Below, one piece after another: positions 53,953-64,000 of a DNA stretch of 64,000 nucleotides. The position numbers were made by a program, and so were the translations under genes. Source of the DNA: Reticulitermes lucifugus (taxonomy: Eukaryota > Arthropoda > Insecta > Blattodea > Rhinotermitidae). The stretch covers positions 1 through 64,000 of the forward strand of contig JAKCWW010000055.1 of assembly GCA_026260175.1 (NCBI GenBank), read 5' to 3'. Under the pieces are notes generated by a model that had not been told where the DNA came from, ran no database searches, and worked only from the letters and a program-made list of their open reading frames with translations. Every line of letters starts with the position of its first letter. The stretch's first letter is position 1.

Positions 53953-54222
53953 NNNNNNNNNNNNNNNNNNNNNNNNNNNNNNNNNNNNNNNNNNNNNNNN
54001 NNNNNNNNNNNNNNNNNNNNNNNNNNNNNNNNNNNNNNNNNNNNNNNNNNNNNNNNNNNNNNNNNNNNNNNNNNNNNNNNNNNNNNNNNNNNNNNNNNNN
54101 NNNNNNNNNNNNNNNNNNNNNNNNNNNNNNNNNNNNNNNNNNNNNNNNNNNNNNNNNNNNNNNNNNNNNNNNNNNNNNNNNNNNNNNNNNNNNNNNNNNN
54201 NNNNNNNNNNNNNNNNNNNNNN
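53953..54222. other. Assembly gap, 270 N
   Basis: A run of N on the axis of an inverted repeat, a typical place for assembly failure. The size is not a round placeholder, so it may be an estimate from paired reads. Confidence 0.99.
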
Positions 54223-54301
54223 CATTTAATAAAAATTGTGTTAAATGACATAAAACAGTGTACATTTGTCTGCATAAGATATATATGTATGACACAATAT
54301 T

Positions 54302-55190
54302 ACGATAGAAGTTTATAGCAATGCTACAACATTCGAATTTGCCTTACCGACACTGACCATTAGAATATGAACTCGACTAAAGTGACTGATATATTTCACT
54401 GACTATCCCTTGTGATGAAGCTGCCATAAATACAAGGAAATCCTCTTACAGTTGAATGAATTGGATTGTTGAGGGAAGTACCTGAAGAAGACCGAAAAAA
54501 TCCTCATTACTACGGGAATGAAGAAAGCCACCGCGAGTCCCATCACGCGCTCGAAAATCGGTGACCCCAAGGTTATCTATACTACTGCGTGGAAATGCCG
54601 TTCTCGAAGTTACGGGCTCGAATCTCTTAGGATGATAGTCTTTGACACATTCGAGTCACTTCAATGACCGTAACATTACACAAAATAAATACACAAAACA
54701 GTGTCCAAATGTCTGCCTCCGCCAAAAATTCTTAAAGTTGCAAAATATTCACGAAATACTGACCGATAATAAGCGAGTCAATAATCTCACAAAGCCCCCC
54801 CCCCTCACCGTTCCGGCCGATACGGACCCCTTCCACTATTGGCTCAGGTCCAGAACAGAATCCCTCGGCGCACTGTAGTATTAATAAACTGTCTTCAATT
54901 CTGACGTCAGCATCATCATCAACATTACTATCCTCAGCGCCATCAGCATAATCACCATTATCACCTTCGACAATTGAGTTTACCGAACGAAATTTGGCCA
55001 ATGATCAAGCATGATTATATTAAAATATGACATTTCTCTGATAACTGCCGCGATTTATCTTTTGTTTTTGTTTTTTTTTTGGGGGGGGGGGAATCTAGTG
55101 TACATAAAATTTAAGACATTACTTCTTTCAAATTGATACTCATGTGAATAGAATTTATGATGTTGAAAATTAAGTTGCTCCAGTGTAATC
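54302..55190. other. No gene recognised
   Basis: A tRNA-like relic phrase lies at 54597-54640 (GTTACGGGCTCGAATCTCTT). A CAT-rich stretch at 54908-54970 gives an acidic minus frame. T11 followed by G10 is at about 55070-55091. Confidence 0.35.
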
Positions 55191-55194
55191 CACG

Positions 55195-55285
55195 ACGACA
55201 TAGGGAGCTGAACGACAAACTCCGTACTAGGTGATCGTTAGCGGTGAGCTTGACGGCCCGACCGCTTTACCCGCGGGGAATACGG
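55195..55285 (-). mobile_element. SINE family A fragment
   Basis: AGCTTGACGGCCCGACCGCT followed by TTACCCGCGGGGAATA corresponds to the CGGGGTAAAGCGGCCGGGG block on the minus strand of family A (compare 52220-52260). Only this part is recognisable. Confidence 0.5.
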
Positions 55286-55439
55286 CAATACTTCGTTAAG
55301 TACATAGGCTGCCTCCGAGATACTGTATACCAGGATCCACTACACTTATACAACTATACTACAAACAATTGCCTACATTTTAACTGTTTAACCTTCATAC
55401 ATCTTTCTACTGTATGCAGAGGTTGCTAGTTTGTTTTTG

Positions 55440-55640
55440 TGCGGTGTTGCTTTGATTTGATTCCCTGAATATGACCCCTTGCGGATCGAAACATGTAGGA
55501 ATGTTCAATATGATACTGTAATGTAAATATCTAAGGAACAGTACAGTGCATTTTGTTGGTGTGATTGTTGTGAATTGGTTATCGACAGTGCACGGAATGA
55601 ACAATATAAAGTTTAATAATTTGAATCATCATTAACCCAC
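55440..55640 (+). mobile_element. Right arm of a Penelope-related element (solo)
   Basis: CGGATCGAAACATGTAGGAA, then CAGTGCATTTTGTTGGTGTG, GGTTATCGACAGTGCACGGA and a TTTAATAATTTGAATCATCA end. The order matches 5375-5500. No left arm is present. Confidence 0.5.
55462..55502 (+). ncRNA. Hammerhead-like motif, decayed
   Basis: CTGAATA, TGACCC...GGATC, GAAA (55488-55491), CATGTAGG. G8 is T; the rest fits. Helix II pairs GACC with GGATC around a bulge. Confidence 0.3.
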
Positions 55641-56200
55641 GTCACTGTCTTACAAACATCAACAGTACCCTGACGGCCTCGGAACAATTATATGCGCCAC
55701 ACATGAGGGGGAAACGATAGGAAACGAAAGCGAAAAGACGAGAAAGAACAAGGCCAACAATAACGTCTCGCAAGATGTACGCTCTATTTAGACATGCGCA
55801 GCCCACACCGATATGCTTAATTCACAAAACAAATAATGCGCTATATGGGAGCATAATTTTCTCCGGTGGCACAAGTAGCCCCTACAACAGCCAATGGGCC
55901 TATGGGTCGGCACGGCGGACTGAACGGAGCCGGGGGTTGCTTCGCTTTGAGTCTGTATACGGAAAAAAGAGTTATATTCAGAGGAGGCAAAAGAGACAAA
56001 AAAAAGCAGAGAGAAAGAGAAATGGAATCCGAAAAGAAGATGCAAAAAAGGGGAGGATGGGAGAAAGTGGGGTTATAAAAGGAATGGGGTGCGCAATACA
56101 GCAAGGGCAGGGGGAGGGGGGAAATGCAGTGTTGTGTATATTTTTCTTTGCTTGCGCCAGCCCCATTTTGCTGCTGTATATAGGATAAAGCATAAAAGTC
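55641..56200. other. Unrecognised stretch with purine tract and CCAAT/GCGC phrases
   Basis: CATGCGCAG (55793) and GCCAATGGGCC (55890), followed by GC-richer sequence, could belong to a promoter, but I see no transcript downstream. A purine-rich tract covers about 55980-56075. The 137-codon frame (55775-56188) is low-complexity. Confidence 0.2.
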
Positions 56201-57080
56201 AGAGACATGGACACTAGGCCGAACTCGTTATTACAAAAGGATACTAGCTAGCCATTGGAACAATTTGCTGCAACAATCATATGTGGTTTTGTGATAAAAT
56301 CTTAAAATTAAACCATCTATAATAGCCCAGCATTTCACTCAACAATAGTTAATGCCCAGTAATGCAGTCTAATATGGGATCTCGTGTATACATTACGGCA
56401 TATGCGACAGTATAGCAAAACATATATTCTACCCTTCGAAGACTAAAATTAATCTATATTACATATAAAGATTTAGTTACACAGAACACAGTGTTTCCAT
56501 TATAAAGACGGATGGGTTATAATCCATAATTATTGTACGATTCGTACGGAACATATAAATATACTGTGTGGAGAGACGAGCAGTTTCTTAGTGTTAGGCC
56601 TGGCCGTACGTAGCTACCCTGGGCTTTAAATGGTAAAACATGCAAATTCAGTAATTCAGTATTTCATACTAGTGGAACACATTAATTACGGTTTCCCTCG
56701 ATTTCCGGGGCCTGACTCTACGTTGGGCATGCGCCGTCTGACAAAACGAGGGCCTGACAGCCTACCAGCAGTTACTTTGTGGACCCATTACTTTTACTTT
56801 AGTCACGTAGGCCTAAGTAACACTAAGTGCAGTCATACATACTGCAATCCCTACAATACATAGTAGTTAAATAACTAATTTCATGCAGCAGGGATCAAAT
56901 GTTAGCCAACTAATCAACTACACGACGCACAGCCCTGTTTGGCAAGCTAATAGTTCTTACAACAAGTTAATAAATTCCCGGCATTTTGTGAAACCCCAAG
57001 GTTCATAACCGTGTTCACAAGACACCGGCAAGTGTTCTTATACTCAGCCAGATTAATCCAGTCCAGACACGCCCATTCTA
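56201..57080. other. No gene recognised
   Basis: No repeat match and no credible frame. Confidence 0.4.
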
Positions 57081-57420
57081 CTCCTTTAACATCTATTTTA
57101 ATACTTTCCTCCCATCTACGCCAGGATCATCCAAGTTGGCTTTCCTTCAAGTTCCCCCAACAAAATCCTGCATACATTTCTCGTCTCCCCCACACGTTCC
57201 GCACTCTCGTTCATCTCATCCTCCTCAACTTGATCACCCTTATAACAAGTCGTTTGGTGAGGAGTACAAATCATGAAGGTCCTCCTGTTACCTCCTCAGT
57301 CTCATGCCCAAATATCTTCTTCAGCATCCTATCTCAAACATCCTCAGCATATGTTCTTCCTTTAATGTTAGAAATCAAGTTTCACACCCACACAAAAAAA
57401 ACAGGAAAATTATAGACCTG
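57035..57420 (-). mobile_element. RTE-like LINE, 3' end of ORF
   Basis: On the minus strand from 57415: CGCET then LTLKEEHMLRMFE, DLHDLYSSPN, RKANLDDPGVDGRKVLK and WTGLIWLS, the post-RT region to near the ORF end (canonical ...RWRALV). Frame shifts separate the blocks. The 134-codon plus frame at 57011-57415 is its antisense. This piece reaches further toward the 3' end than the copies at 7.4 and 11.5 kb. Confidence 0.7.
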
Positions 57421-57601
57421 TATATTTTAATCTTTATTATTTTAGATAGCAGACGATAAGACAAAGGATTCTGGACCTGAAGGTAGCAGGCATTCTCAGA
57501 ATTTCATCTACTCTTAGTTTCTTCATGTGAAGTGGCTGATATTGGCTGGTGGTGAAACTGCCTCCTCACTCCAAATTTGGGGTAGCAAGGTTTCATCGCC
57601 A

Positions 57602-57912
57602 GTCGACCTCGGTGGACTAGTGGTTAGCGTGCTCGCCACTGGACCCAAACGAGGTCGATGGATTTTTAAGGGTGATAAAAATCCGGAGCATCACTTCCTT
57701 CGGAGGGGAAGATTTACGGCATGTAAAAGAACCTTCGGGCATGAAGAAGAACCAGTAGTGTCCGTAAGCTAAATTCAAGCGGCCATTTCTCACCCAAGTC
57801 TCCTGACTGATCGAGTTGAAAAGCACGGCCAGTCAGCCGGTCCCTCACTGCCGCAAATGCACAAAGACCTCGTAACCTCATATAGGGCTGTCGAGCCATG
57901 GTTATTATTATT
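57602..57912 (+). mobile_element. Intact tRNA-headed SINE with exact 15-bp target duplication
   Basis: The head GTCGACCTCGGTGGACTAGT GGTTAGCG resembles a tRNA 5' half with A-box. The B-box is poorly conserved (CCCAAACGAGGTCGATGG). The body includes TCCGGAGCATCACTTCCTTC, GGAGGGGAAGATTTACGGC, CACGGCCAGTCAGCCGG, and the 3' end GAGCCATGGTTATTATTATT. AAGGTTTCATCGCCA is exact at 57587-57601 and 57913-57927, so the insertion is recent. The 78-codon frames across it are spurious. Confidence 0.92.
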
Positions 57913-57927
57913 AAGGTTTCATCGCCA

Positions 57928-59680
57928 TGTCCACAAGAACTCGCCACTAGGCCCCATCTTGAGCGACATGATTCCAGTTTACACCCTCACGCCCAATTCT
58001 CAAGAATAAACTTACAGTGGCCCTGAGAATACAACGTGAACCCTGATATAACAAGAAGACAGACAGGCAGACAAACAAATAAATGTATGTACATCACCCT
58101 TTCCATTGCATGTTGCAGCATACGTTAGCAAGTGGAAAGTTCAGTTTCAACGGACATTTTGATTTATTAATAAGTCAGTTTACTGATGTGGTTATATGGC
58201 GCACAATGGAATACGGTAAGATGTCTGCAAATAATAACTTCAGTATTCAGAGGAAAATCTTGTAAATCTACTGTAAGGTACTGCCCAAAATTTTATCTTA
58301 CAAATCTGAAGAACACCAGGGAGGTCTTGACGCTGTGTAAGGATGTCAGCTCGAAGTCGCAACGAGTACGTCCGGATGCGAGACAAGCAATGTCTCTGTT
58401 CCAACTAGATGGGCGGAATGTATTCTTCTTTCGTGTAAAAGCAACACAAGTCAACGAAGTATTCTTCAGTGATAAGGAGGTTTATATTATTTGCGTGAGA
58501 TTCGTTGCATGAGTAATTCAGACATCAATCGCATAGACTTACTTTTCACAGCTACTTATTATAAAGCATAACATGCACATTAACCGGTATGGGCGGGCAT
58601 CTTTCTACTCCATAAAACGTTGTCTCACTTTGCCAGTAAACAGCAGGTAAACTGCCGCAGTCCTTTCCCACAAATGAAGACAGAAGGAGCAAAATGTGCA
58701 CGTGTGAGTTACACACTGCCATAGATATAGAGCTTAAAGCAAAACAAGCATCACGAAGAAAGATACACAAATGAGTAAGTTGGGCATAGTTAAGAAATGA
58801 CACTTTGCAACTTTCCGTGCTCCTTCCTTCTAGATACTATTGGTATCTTAAAAACTCTTTTCCTGAGATACAAAAAAAGAAAATATTTTTTTCAACTCCA
58901 AGTAACGGTGGATAGCTCTAAATCTCTCTATGGCGCTTCGGCCTGTATTCGGGTCATGGCCTCCCTAATTAATTATCGGATAGCTCTAAATAATTAGTGG
59001 ATTTTCCGAATAACCATGTACCTATATAAAGAACCAGATTCATGGATAGAAAAGTAAAAACAATTTTGTCTTCTCTCCAAGTTCCCCGTCGAAATCTGGA
59101 TACTTAAAATATTCAACAGTGCAACATCTTTCCATTCTATGCTCCCTTGGCCTATACATGGCAAAATGTAGCCCGTAAGGAATGCAAATAATGCTAATAT
59201 TTGATAATCTCTCTCCTCTGGTATTTCAGTAGTTGCATTTGGCACTGGACATCCTCGAACGCGGGCCTAAAGAGGAAGGATAAAGGACAATTCTAGGACT
59301 GTATACGGCAGTTAAATTCAGGAAGACTGCGCGAGATAATGTTGAAAATTAGAACTGAATTACTTTATATATTCGCTGAAGACTCTGATGTAGGCAATAT
59401 GGATCCGTTTCTGGTAAAGCCTGCAGTCATGGGCCAAGTTCATATACGAGTATGATACATCAGGGACAGCCGTAATTTCATAGACACCGTCCCCCCGGAA
59501 TCACTTATTCTATTAACTTTACAGCCAGTATTGTATGATGTCAAAGGTTTATAACAAAACACCGTGAATGTACAAATGCCAAACACGGAGGATGTACTAA
59601 TATTTCTTCAGATGACAAGATAATATCCATAAAACATTTGTTCCTGCGAATACGATTAAACTCCTTACAAACCACATTTG
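57928..59680. other. No gene recognised
   Basis: A 108-codon plus frame (58186-58512) and an 83-codon minus frame (58552-58803) have no domain I know. No repeat match. Confidence 0.35.
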
Positions 59681-61550
59681 ATGTGCCTAAACATTTATAG
59701 GCCTAAATACTAAATGGACGTATGAAACAACCATATAAAAGTCAAACTTACAAACATGAAACACACGAACATATGTAGATCTAACCATAAAGGCGTACAA
59801 GCACTTATGGGCTACCGAACACATGCACATGCACATGCACAACGCATATAAGCATATAAGGCCTAGTCTCCGTGCCGCGAGGCAATAGCCTGGAAGACTT
59901 ACACGTGACGTCCACTTTAGGACCGTTATGATTCGCGCAACTGAAACGGCAATATTAGCGAAGCAGAAACTTATAGGGACTTTGCGTATCGCAAGAAAAA
60001 GCACGTTTGTTCACGAGCAGATCTTTTAATTTTCTTAATCTGGAAAATTAGATTTCAGGAGTTTAAGGAAACTGCTACTGGCGCAAATCCAGTAGCAAGT
60101 TACAGAATTATACCCAGAGTCTAGACACTGCGGCAGTTCGTAATGCCTGCTCTTAATTTCATCATGAGGCTGCTTTTGTTTATTGTTTGTAGATAGTACA
60201 TATTTAAATTCTGAAATATTTTCAAATTAGTGTTGCTGCTTCTGTTGTAATAATCAACTGACACCCTTGTGAGCAACTCAACGTACGTATCTTGACTGCT
60301 TCCTCTCAGAACTCCAAGTACCGACAAGAACACATGAAAACCGCCCACACGTGGTACACCTAGTACGCGTATTTACAGGAGACGCCTAAATGCTGACTCT
60401 AGAGTACGTAAATCTACGGTCTAACGCTTATATATCAAAACAAGCCCTCAGCAACTACATATCTTCATAGTACATTTTGCAGAAAAGATCCATCTTTCTT
60501 AGCTGCGGTACGTATAAGATATTCGTATACTTCTAAAACTAGTTTCCAAGAGTTCGCAGAATCTGCGTCTTCTTCCATTCTGAATATTGTAACGTAATCA
60601 CAGCCAATGTACCAGCATTTAGGGCTTCCTATTTATATGACTTTCGTGAGATATTCAATGTACATAAACACTTATCTGGAACGTCACTTCTAAACGATTC
60701 TGAAGGCACTATAAGTTATTACAGCTAGGAGCAGCTGGTTTCTGGTCCGTGTCCATCGTCTAGTACTCTGAAAAGGCAACAACACTTCGGAAACTGAAAC
60801 TGTTTTCGTCGTCAGGTGAAAAGGTGAAGAGGCGCCTACCCCGATAGATTCTCGGACTTTTGACAACCTGTGCCAGTCAAGCACATCAATCTACAAGGTG
60901 TTCATGAAACACAGCATGGCATCACTCTAGAAGCGGATTACTTTGTATCCGCACAAAAACAACGAAAAGTCTACGTAAAACATAGGCACCTGGACGATTC
61001 ATCTTTGAGTTATGGCTCATTCCACTTCGGAAGGAGAAAAATAAATGTAAGTATAAACCAGTCGAAGGGAAAGGGTTTATTCACAAATCGCCTATTCAGA
61101 CGCTGCAGACTACTGTTGTGACAACAATAAACTACAAGAAGTGTTCGCAGTGCTGTTCTTGTGCTTCCACACACCTCGCGGTGCGTCTAATTAACGACTA
61201 TCGCACACGCTCAAAACTTCCAAGCTCGTTACAAATTAATATGCATCACTCTTCTACCCTGTGTTGTAGCTCCCATGCAAAGAGGTAAACTAGATTTACC
61301 TGAGTCACAACTGAGAATAGAATCTTGTGAATGTGGTAATAAACCGCTGGATTCCACAAACTACAGGCAGGTTGGAGTAGTTAAGATGCCACTGGTCTTC
61401 TAAGGAAGACTCTGCTCCATAAAATGACATACCATTAGACACTTAGCTCCTGAATTCGATGGTGCATTACCATCTTTAAAGTCTTGTCACTGGGCCTATT
61501 CTCAGCCAGCTGAATCACTCCGATCCCTCACTTCCTGTTTCCCTATGGCT
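59681..61550. other. No gene recognised
   Basis: A (GCACAT)n short run lies at about 59823-59842, and a 105-codon cysteine-containing minus frame at 59687-60004 without a known domain. Confidence 0.35.
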
Positions 61551-61552
61551 GA

Positions 61553-61690
61553 CTTCGAGAAGTGCAATAGCTCAGGCAGCCATCAGCTTCTCACCGCGCA
61601 GGTCTGGATTCAATCACAGGGCAGGCCATGTGGACTTCGCAGTTGTCACAGTGATACCAGGACAGACATGCTCCTAATACTTCAGTTTTT
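61553..61690 (+). mobile_element. SINE family B, old copy
   Basis: GTGCAATAGCTCAGGCAGCC (A-box region), GCGCAGGTCTGGATTCAATC (B-box region), GGCCATGTGGACTTCGCAGT and GTGATACCAGGACAGACATG follow the order of the 26006-25870 copy with many substitutions. Confidence 0.6.
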
Positions 61691-61829
61691 CCATATTTTC
61701 ACTTGCCAGTACTCATATTGACTCACTTTATCATCTGGAAGATGGACAAGGGCCCATTAGCTGCCGCAATTAAAAAGACACACTCTCAATCCACTTAAAG
61801 AATAATTAAAAGGCCCACTTTAAGCGTGG

Positions 61830-62095
61830 GAGCCGGAAGAGTGTAATCAGTATAGTGAGTACGCTACGGGCACGAATCGCGGTTCGATTCTGGGCATGGA
61901 AAAAAAATTTACCTCTTCTTCGACGCGCCCAAACTGATTCTGGGGCCCACCCAGACTCCTATTCAATGAGTACAGGGGGCTCATTCTCACAGGTAAAGCT
62001 CCCGAGGCGTGAGAAGCTGACCACTCACCTCCAGCTAGTGCCGAGATTAAGAATGGAGCCATACCTACTTACACAGTAAATTTCCACCTTCACCC
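61830..62095 (+). mobile_element. SINE family A, well preserved
   Basis: GGAGCCGGAAGAGTGTAATC AGTATAGTGAG (A-box), AATCGCGGTTCGATTCTGGG (B-box), an A-rich stretch, CTGATTCTGGGGCCCACCCA, CTAGTGCCGAGATTAAGAAT, and a 3' end with TTCCACCTTCACC. Two 70-odd-codon antisense frames over it are spurious. Confidence 0.85.
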
Positions 62096-64000
62096 AGACC
62101 AAACACGAAATCCTTTGCTAAAGCTTTAGACCTAAAATGAATGACTCATGCCTCGCCCATGTCATATTTTTTGTTTAATAATCTTAATATTATTAGGTGG
62201 AAACTACAGATTACACAGTATGACTCTCCTCGTTGTAAAATAAGCCTTATTTCATGACACACTACTTTCGCCTAAAAATAACATGTTAAAAATAAACTGG
62301 AAAGGAGCTAGTACCTATTCTTCACATTTACGGGATACATTATTGTCTAATGATCGGAATCTTTCCTTTGAACGTTTATTTAGAGATCATTTTCGTAGCC
62401 AATTCCAGCAAACTTAATTCCTAATACTATAATCACCTCACGGTGAAAGCATGGACCGTCAACCAAGACGAGAGTTTTATTACAGTGTTACTGTGTTGAA
62501 TTTCCTTTCGTGTGTCTTAATGTAGGAAGTTTCTTGAGTCGATGGACGAAGTGGGCAGGGCGAGGAGTGCCCAGCATCGGGTCCACGTGGTAACGGGGGG
62601 AACGAGGGGTGTATCAAACAAGATAGATATATAGAGGCTGGACAGCATCCAAGTGACGCTTTGGGAGGGTGGAAGAATATCTAGTCGCAGTCGAAATCCC
62701 CCGTTCTTCGTCTACTGCAGAAAACCATGTCTGGGGGAGGGGGTGGGGGGCACGAGCTATAATAGCTATAACAATGAGTATTTTAAAGGTCCAGTTATGC
62801 AAGGATATCAAACGCTTAATGCGAGGGCTGACAGATTCACAGCCACAACCAAGCTGCAATTATTCGTAACGGGAAACACTTTTTTTTGTCAGGTATATGT
62901 AACAGATGGAGAAAACGACAAATGTAAATTACTGAAATAATTTTAAAGTTTCTTCTTATTATAAGAACTCTGTAGACCAAAATCTTGCAAAGCTCGGATA
63001 CTTGTTATAAATTTGTGGACAACATGCGTACCTGATACTTAATTTGTCACACTCCGTACGTGGTACAGGAAAACGACGAGTGGGCCAGAAAATTTCTTCA
63101 CCTGTAGCCTACATAAAGATTTGGAAAGGATAGAGCACCAATGACACATGAAGAAATGACAATGGTCTAATCATTTCCTACTTCTGTCACGACAGTTTCC
63201 TGAGCATTAAAACTGCTTAATATATTAAGTAACTTCTACTGAGATAATTACATTGCTTATTTATTGTGACAGCCTTAGAGACATACGCATAATGCCGATT
63301 ACTACATAAATTTGTTACCGATGGTGAAAATAGCTCTAAGAGTAGTTACAGCATGTTGGGTTAATTCTACGTGAATTATGTAAACAGCTTAGAGAATAAA
63401 CTACCATGCATAGTTGCAATACACGAAACAGAAATAATTCTACTAATCTGAAGTGTAACGGAATAATAGATTTTAAAATTACTCAGATTAGTCAAGCAAT
63501 AACCATACACCAGAATATAGGCATGAAAAATAAATTCGGTTATATAATTTAATAACACATGAGTATGCAAGCACAAACAACTGATTGCAAATGTGTTAAG
63601 ATAAGAATAATCAGTAAAGAATAACGCAGTACAGCACAATAAAATAAGTTAAAAAACAATAAGAAATTAAATGTTATCAATCAAGAAACAAAACTTAAAC
63701 AAATAACTGATATATTTACTTACACAGATATACGGAATGGCAACAACTGGAACAAGATATAGAACATCATGTCAAAATCGACAGAAGGTCAAGAATTTTA
63801 TGTATTGAAATATGCAAGATATGTACTACACAAACAATTGCTCTAGAAAATAAGCACCACAAGAAAGAAATAGTGGAAACATTAAGAAATGCGCATTCCA
63901 ATCCTATCCTATAATTCACAACTTAAGAACCACTAAACATACAGCAGAAGAAGAAAATTCAGTAGGGGAAAAATTATAATGTAAAAAATAGCCAATACAA
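62096..64000. other. No gene recognised
   Basis: This includes a G-rich phrase at 62728-62748 (GGGGGAGGGGGTGGGGGG) that could form a G-quadruplex. The last kilobase is very AT-rich with no repeat match or credible frame. Confidence 0.35.

Larger units (their letters stand above)
53821..54286. mobile_element. Inverted-repeat element with exact 15-bp target duplication and hammerhead-like motif
   Basis: The left arm ATATATCTTATGCAGACAAA, TGTACACTGTTTTATGTCAT, TTAACACAATTTTTATTAA is repeated in reverse complement at 54223-54286 almost without change. GTATGACACAATATT occurs exactly at 53806-53820 and 54287-54301. The middle, including most of the right arm, is a 270-N gap. The left arm holds a minus-strand motif with an intact core. 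Since the other elements are symmetric, a plus-strand partner is expected within the gap. Confidence 0.9.

Noticed and set aside
53950-54225. Open frames across the 270-N gap
   Set aside because: They consist of translated N and mean nothing.
54482-54505. CTGAAGAAGACCGAAAAAATC as a hammerhead-like motif
   Set aside because: The interval between the boxes is too short for helix II and there is no inverted partner.
55775-56188. 137-codon Lys/Arg/Glu-rich frame
   Set aside because: Product of a purine-rich tract; other phases across it are also open.
57602-57680. tRNA gene candidate (GTCGACCTCGGTGGACTAGTG head)
   Set aside because: It cannot close a cloverleaf, the B-box is poor, and it is the head of a SINE with its own target duplication. 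The other tRNA-like heads (985, 25980, 36440, 38380, 41520 and others) were rejected as tRNA genes for the same reason.

Overview
This window is AT-rich, repeat-dominated nuclear DNA from a large-genome insect. A cockroach or termite (Blattodea, perhaps Periplaneta-like) fits best. That rests on my recognition of the repeat whose translation begins ALFWDITQRRVV, and of RTE-like and Jockey-like LINE fragments common in such genomes; it is not a database result. I found no host exon I could defend. Nearly all open frames are under 150 codons, and the longest (17072-17728, minus) is the antisense of a retroelement. There are no rRNA, true tRNA, CRISPR or operon features.

Layout. 0-6 kb: a decayed foldback, a 45-bp tandem array, one SINE, and a ~1.1 kb element flanked by hammerhead-like motifs. 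7-14 kb: minus-strand LINE pieces and a 73-bp satellite (12.9-13.6 kb). 15.5-18.5 kb: SINEs around a broken Penelope-like element (RT palm plus GIY-YIG endonuclease). 20-26.5 kb: a hAT-like MITE, SINEs, two foldbacks and a nest in which a LINE is split by another LINE and by a SINE. 30-36.5 kb: a hAT-like MITE with a target duplication, a truncated pogo-like transposase, five foldbacks packed into 2.5 kb, and a SINE with an assembly gap. 37-49.4 kb: SINEs, a Jockey-like LINE 3' end, a 92-bp mini-foldback, a hAT-like MITE, a mariner-type transposase fragment and a foldback with two hammerhead-like motifs. 52-58 kb: SINEs, a foldback with a perfect 15-bp target duplication around a 270-N gap, a LINE 3' end and an intact SINE. 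58-64 kb: mostly unrecognised sequence with two SINEs.

The most interesting theme is a family, or set of families, of short inverted-repeat elements. Each arm carries a motif of the form CTGANGA, a short stem-loop, then GAAAC(A/G)(T)GT-H, the conserved core of a minimal type I hammerhead ribozyme. Paired motifs always point outward: minus strand in the left arm, plus strand in the right. Several copies have target-site duplications of 9-15 bp (13 bp exact at 35 kb, 15 bp exact at 54 kb, 10 bp exact at 41 kb), which suggests target-primed insertion rather than cut-and-paste. Penelope-like elements are known to carry minimal hammerheads in their terminal repeats, and a Penelope-like coding remnant lies in this window with a similar motif about 60 nt after its frame ends. 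My inference is that these foldbacks are non-autonomous partners of such elements. Ribozyme activity is unproven, and most copies have one extra base (usually T) between the conserved A9 and helix II.
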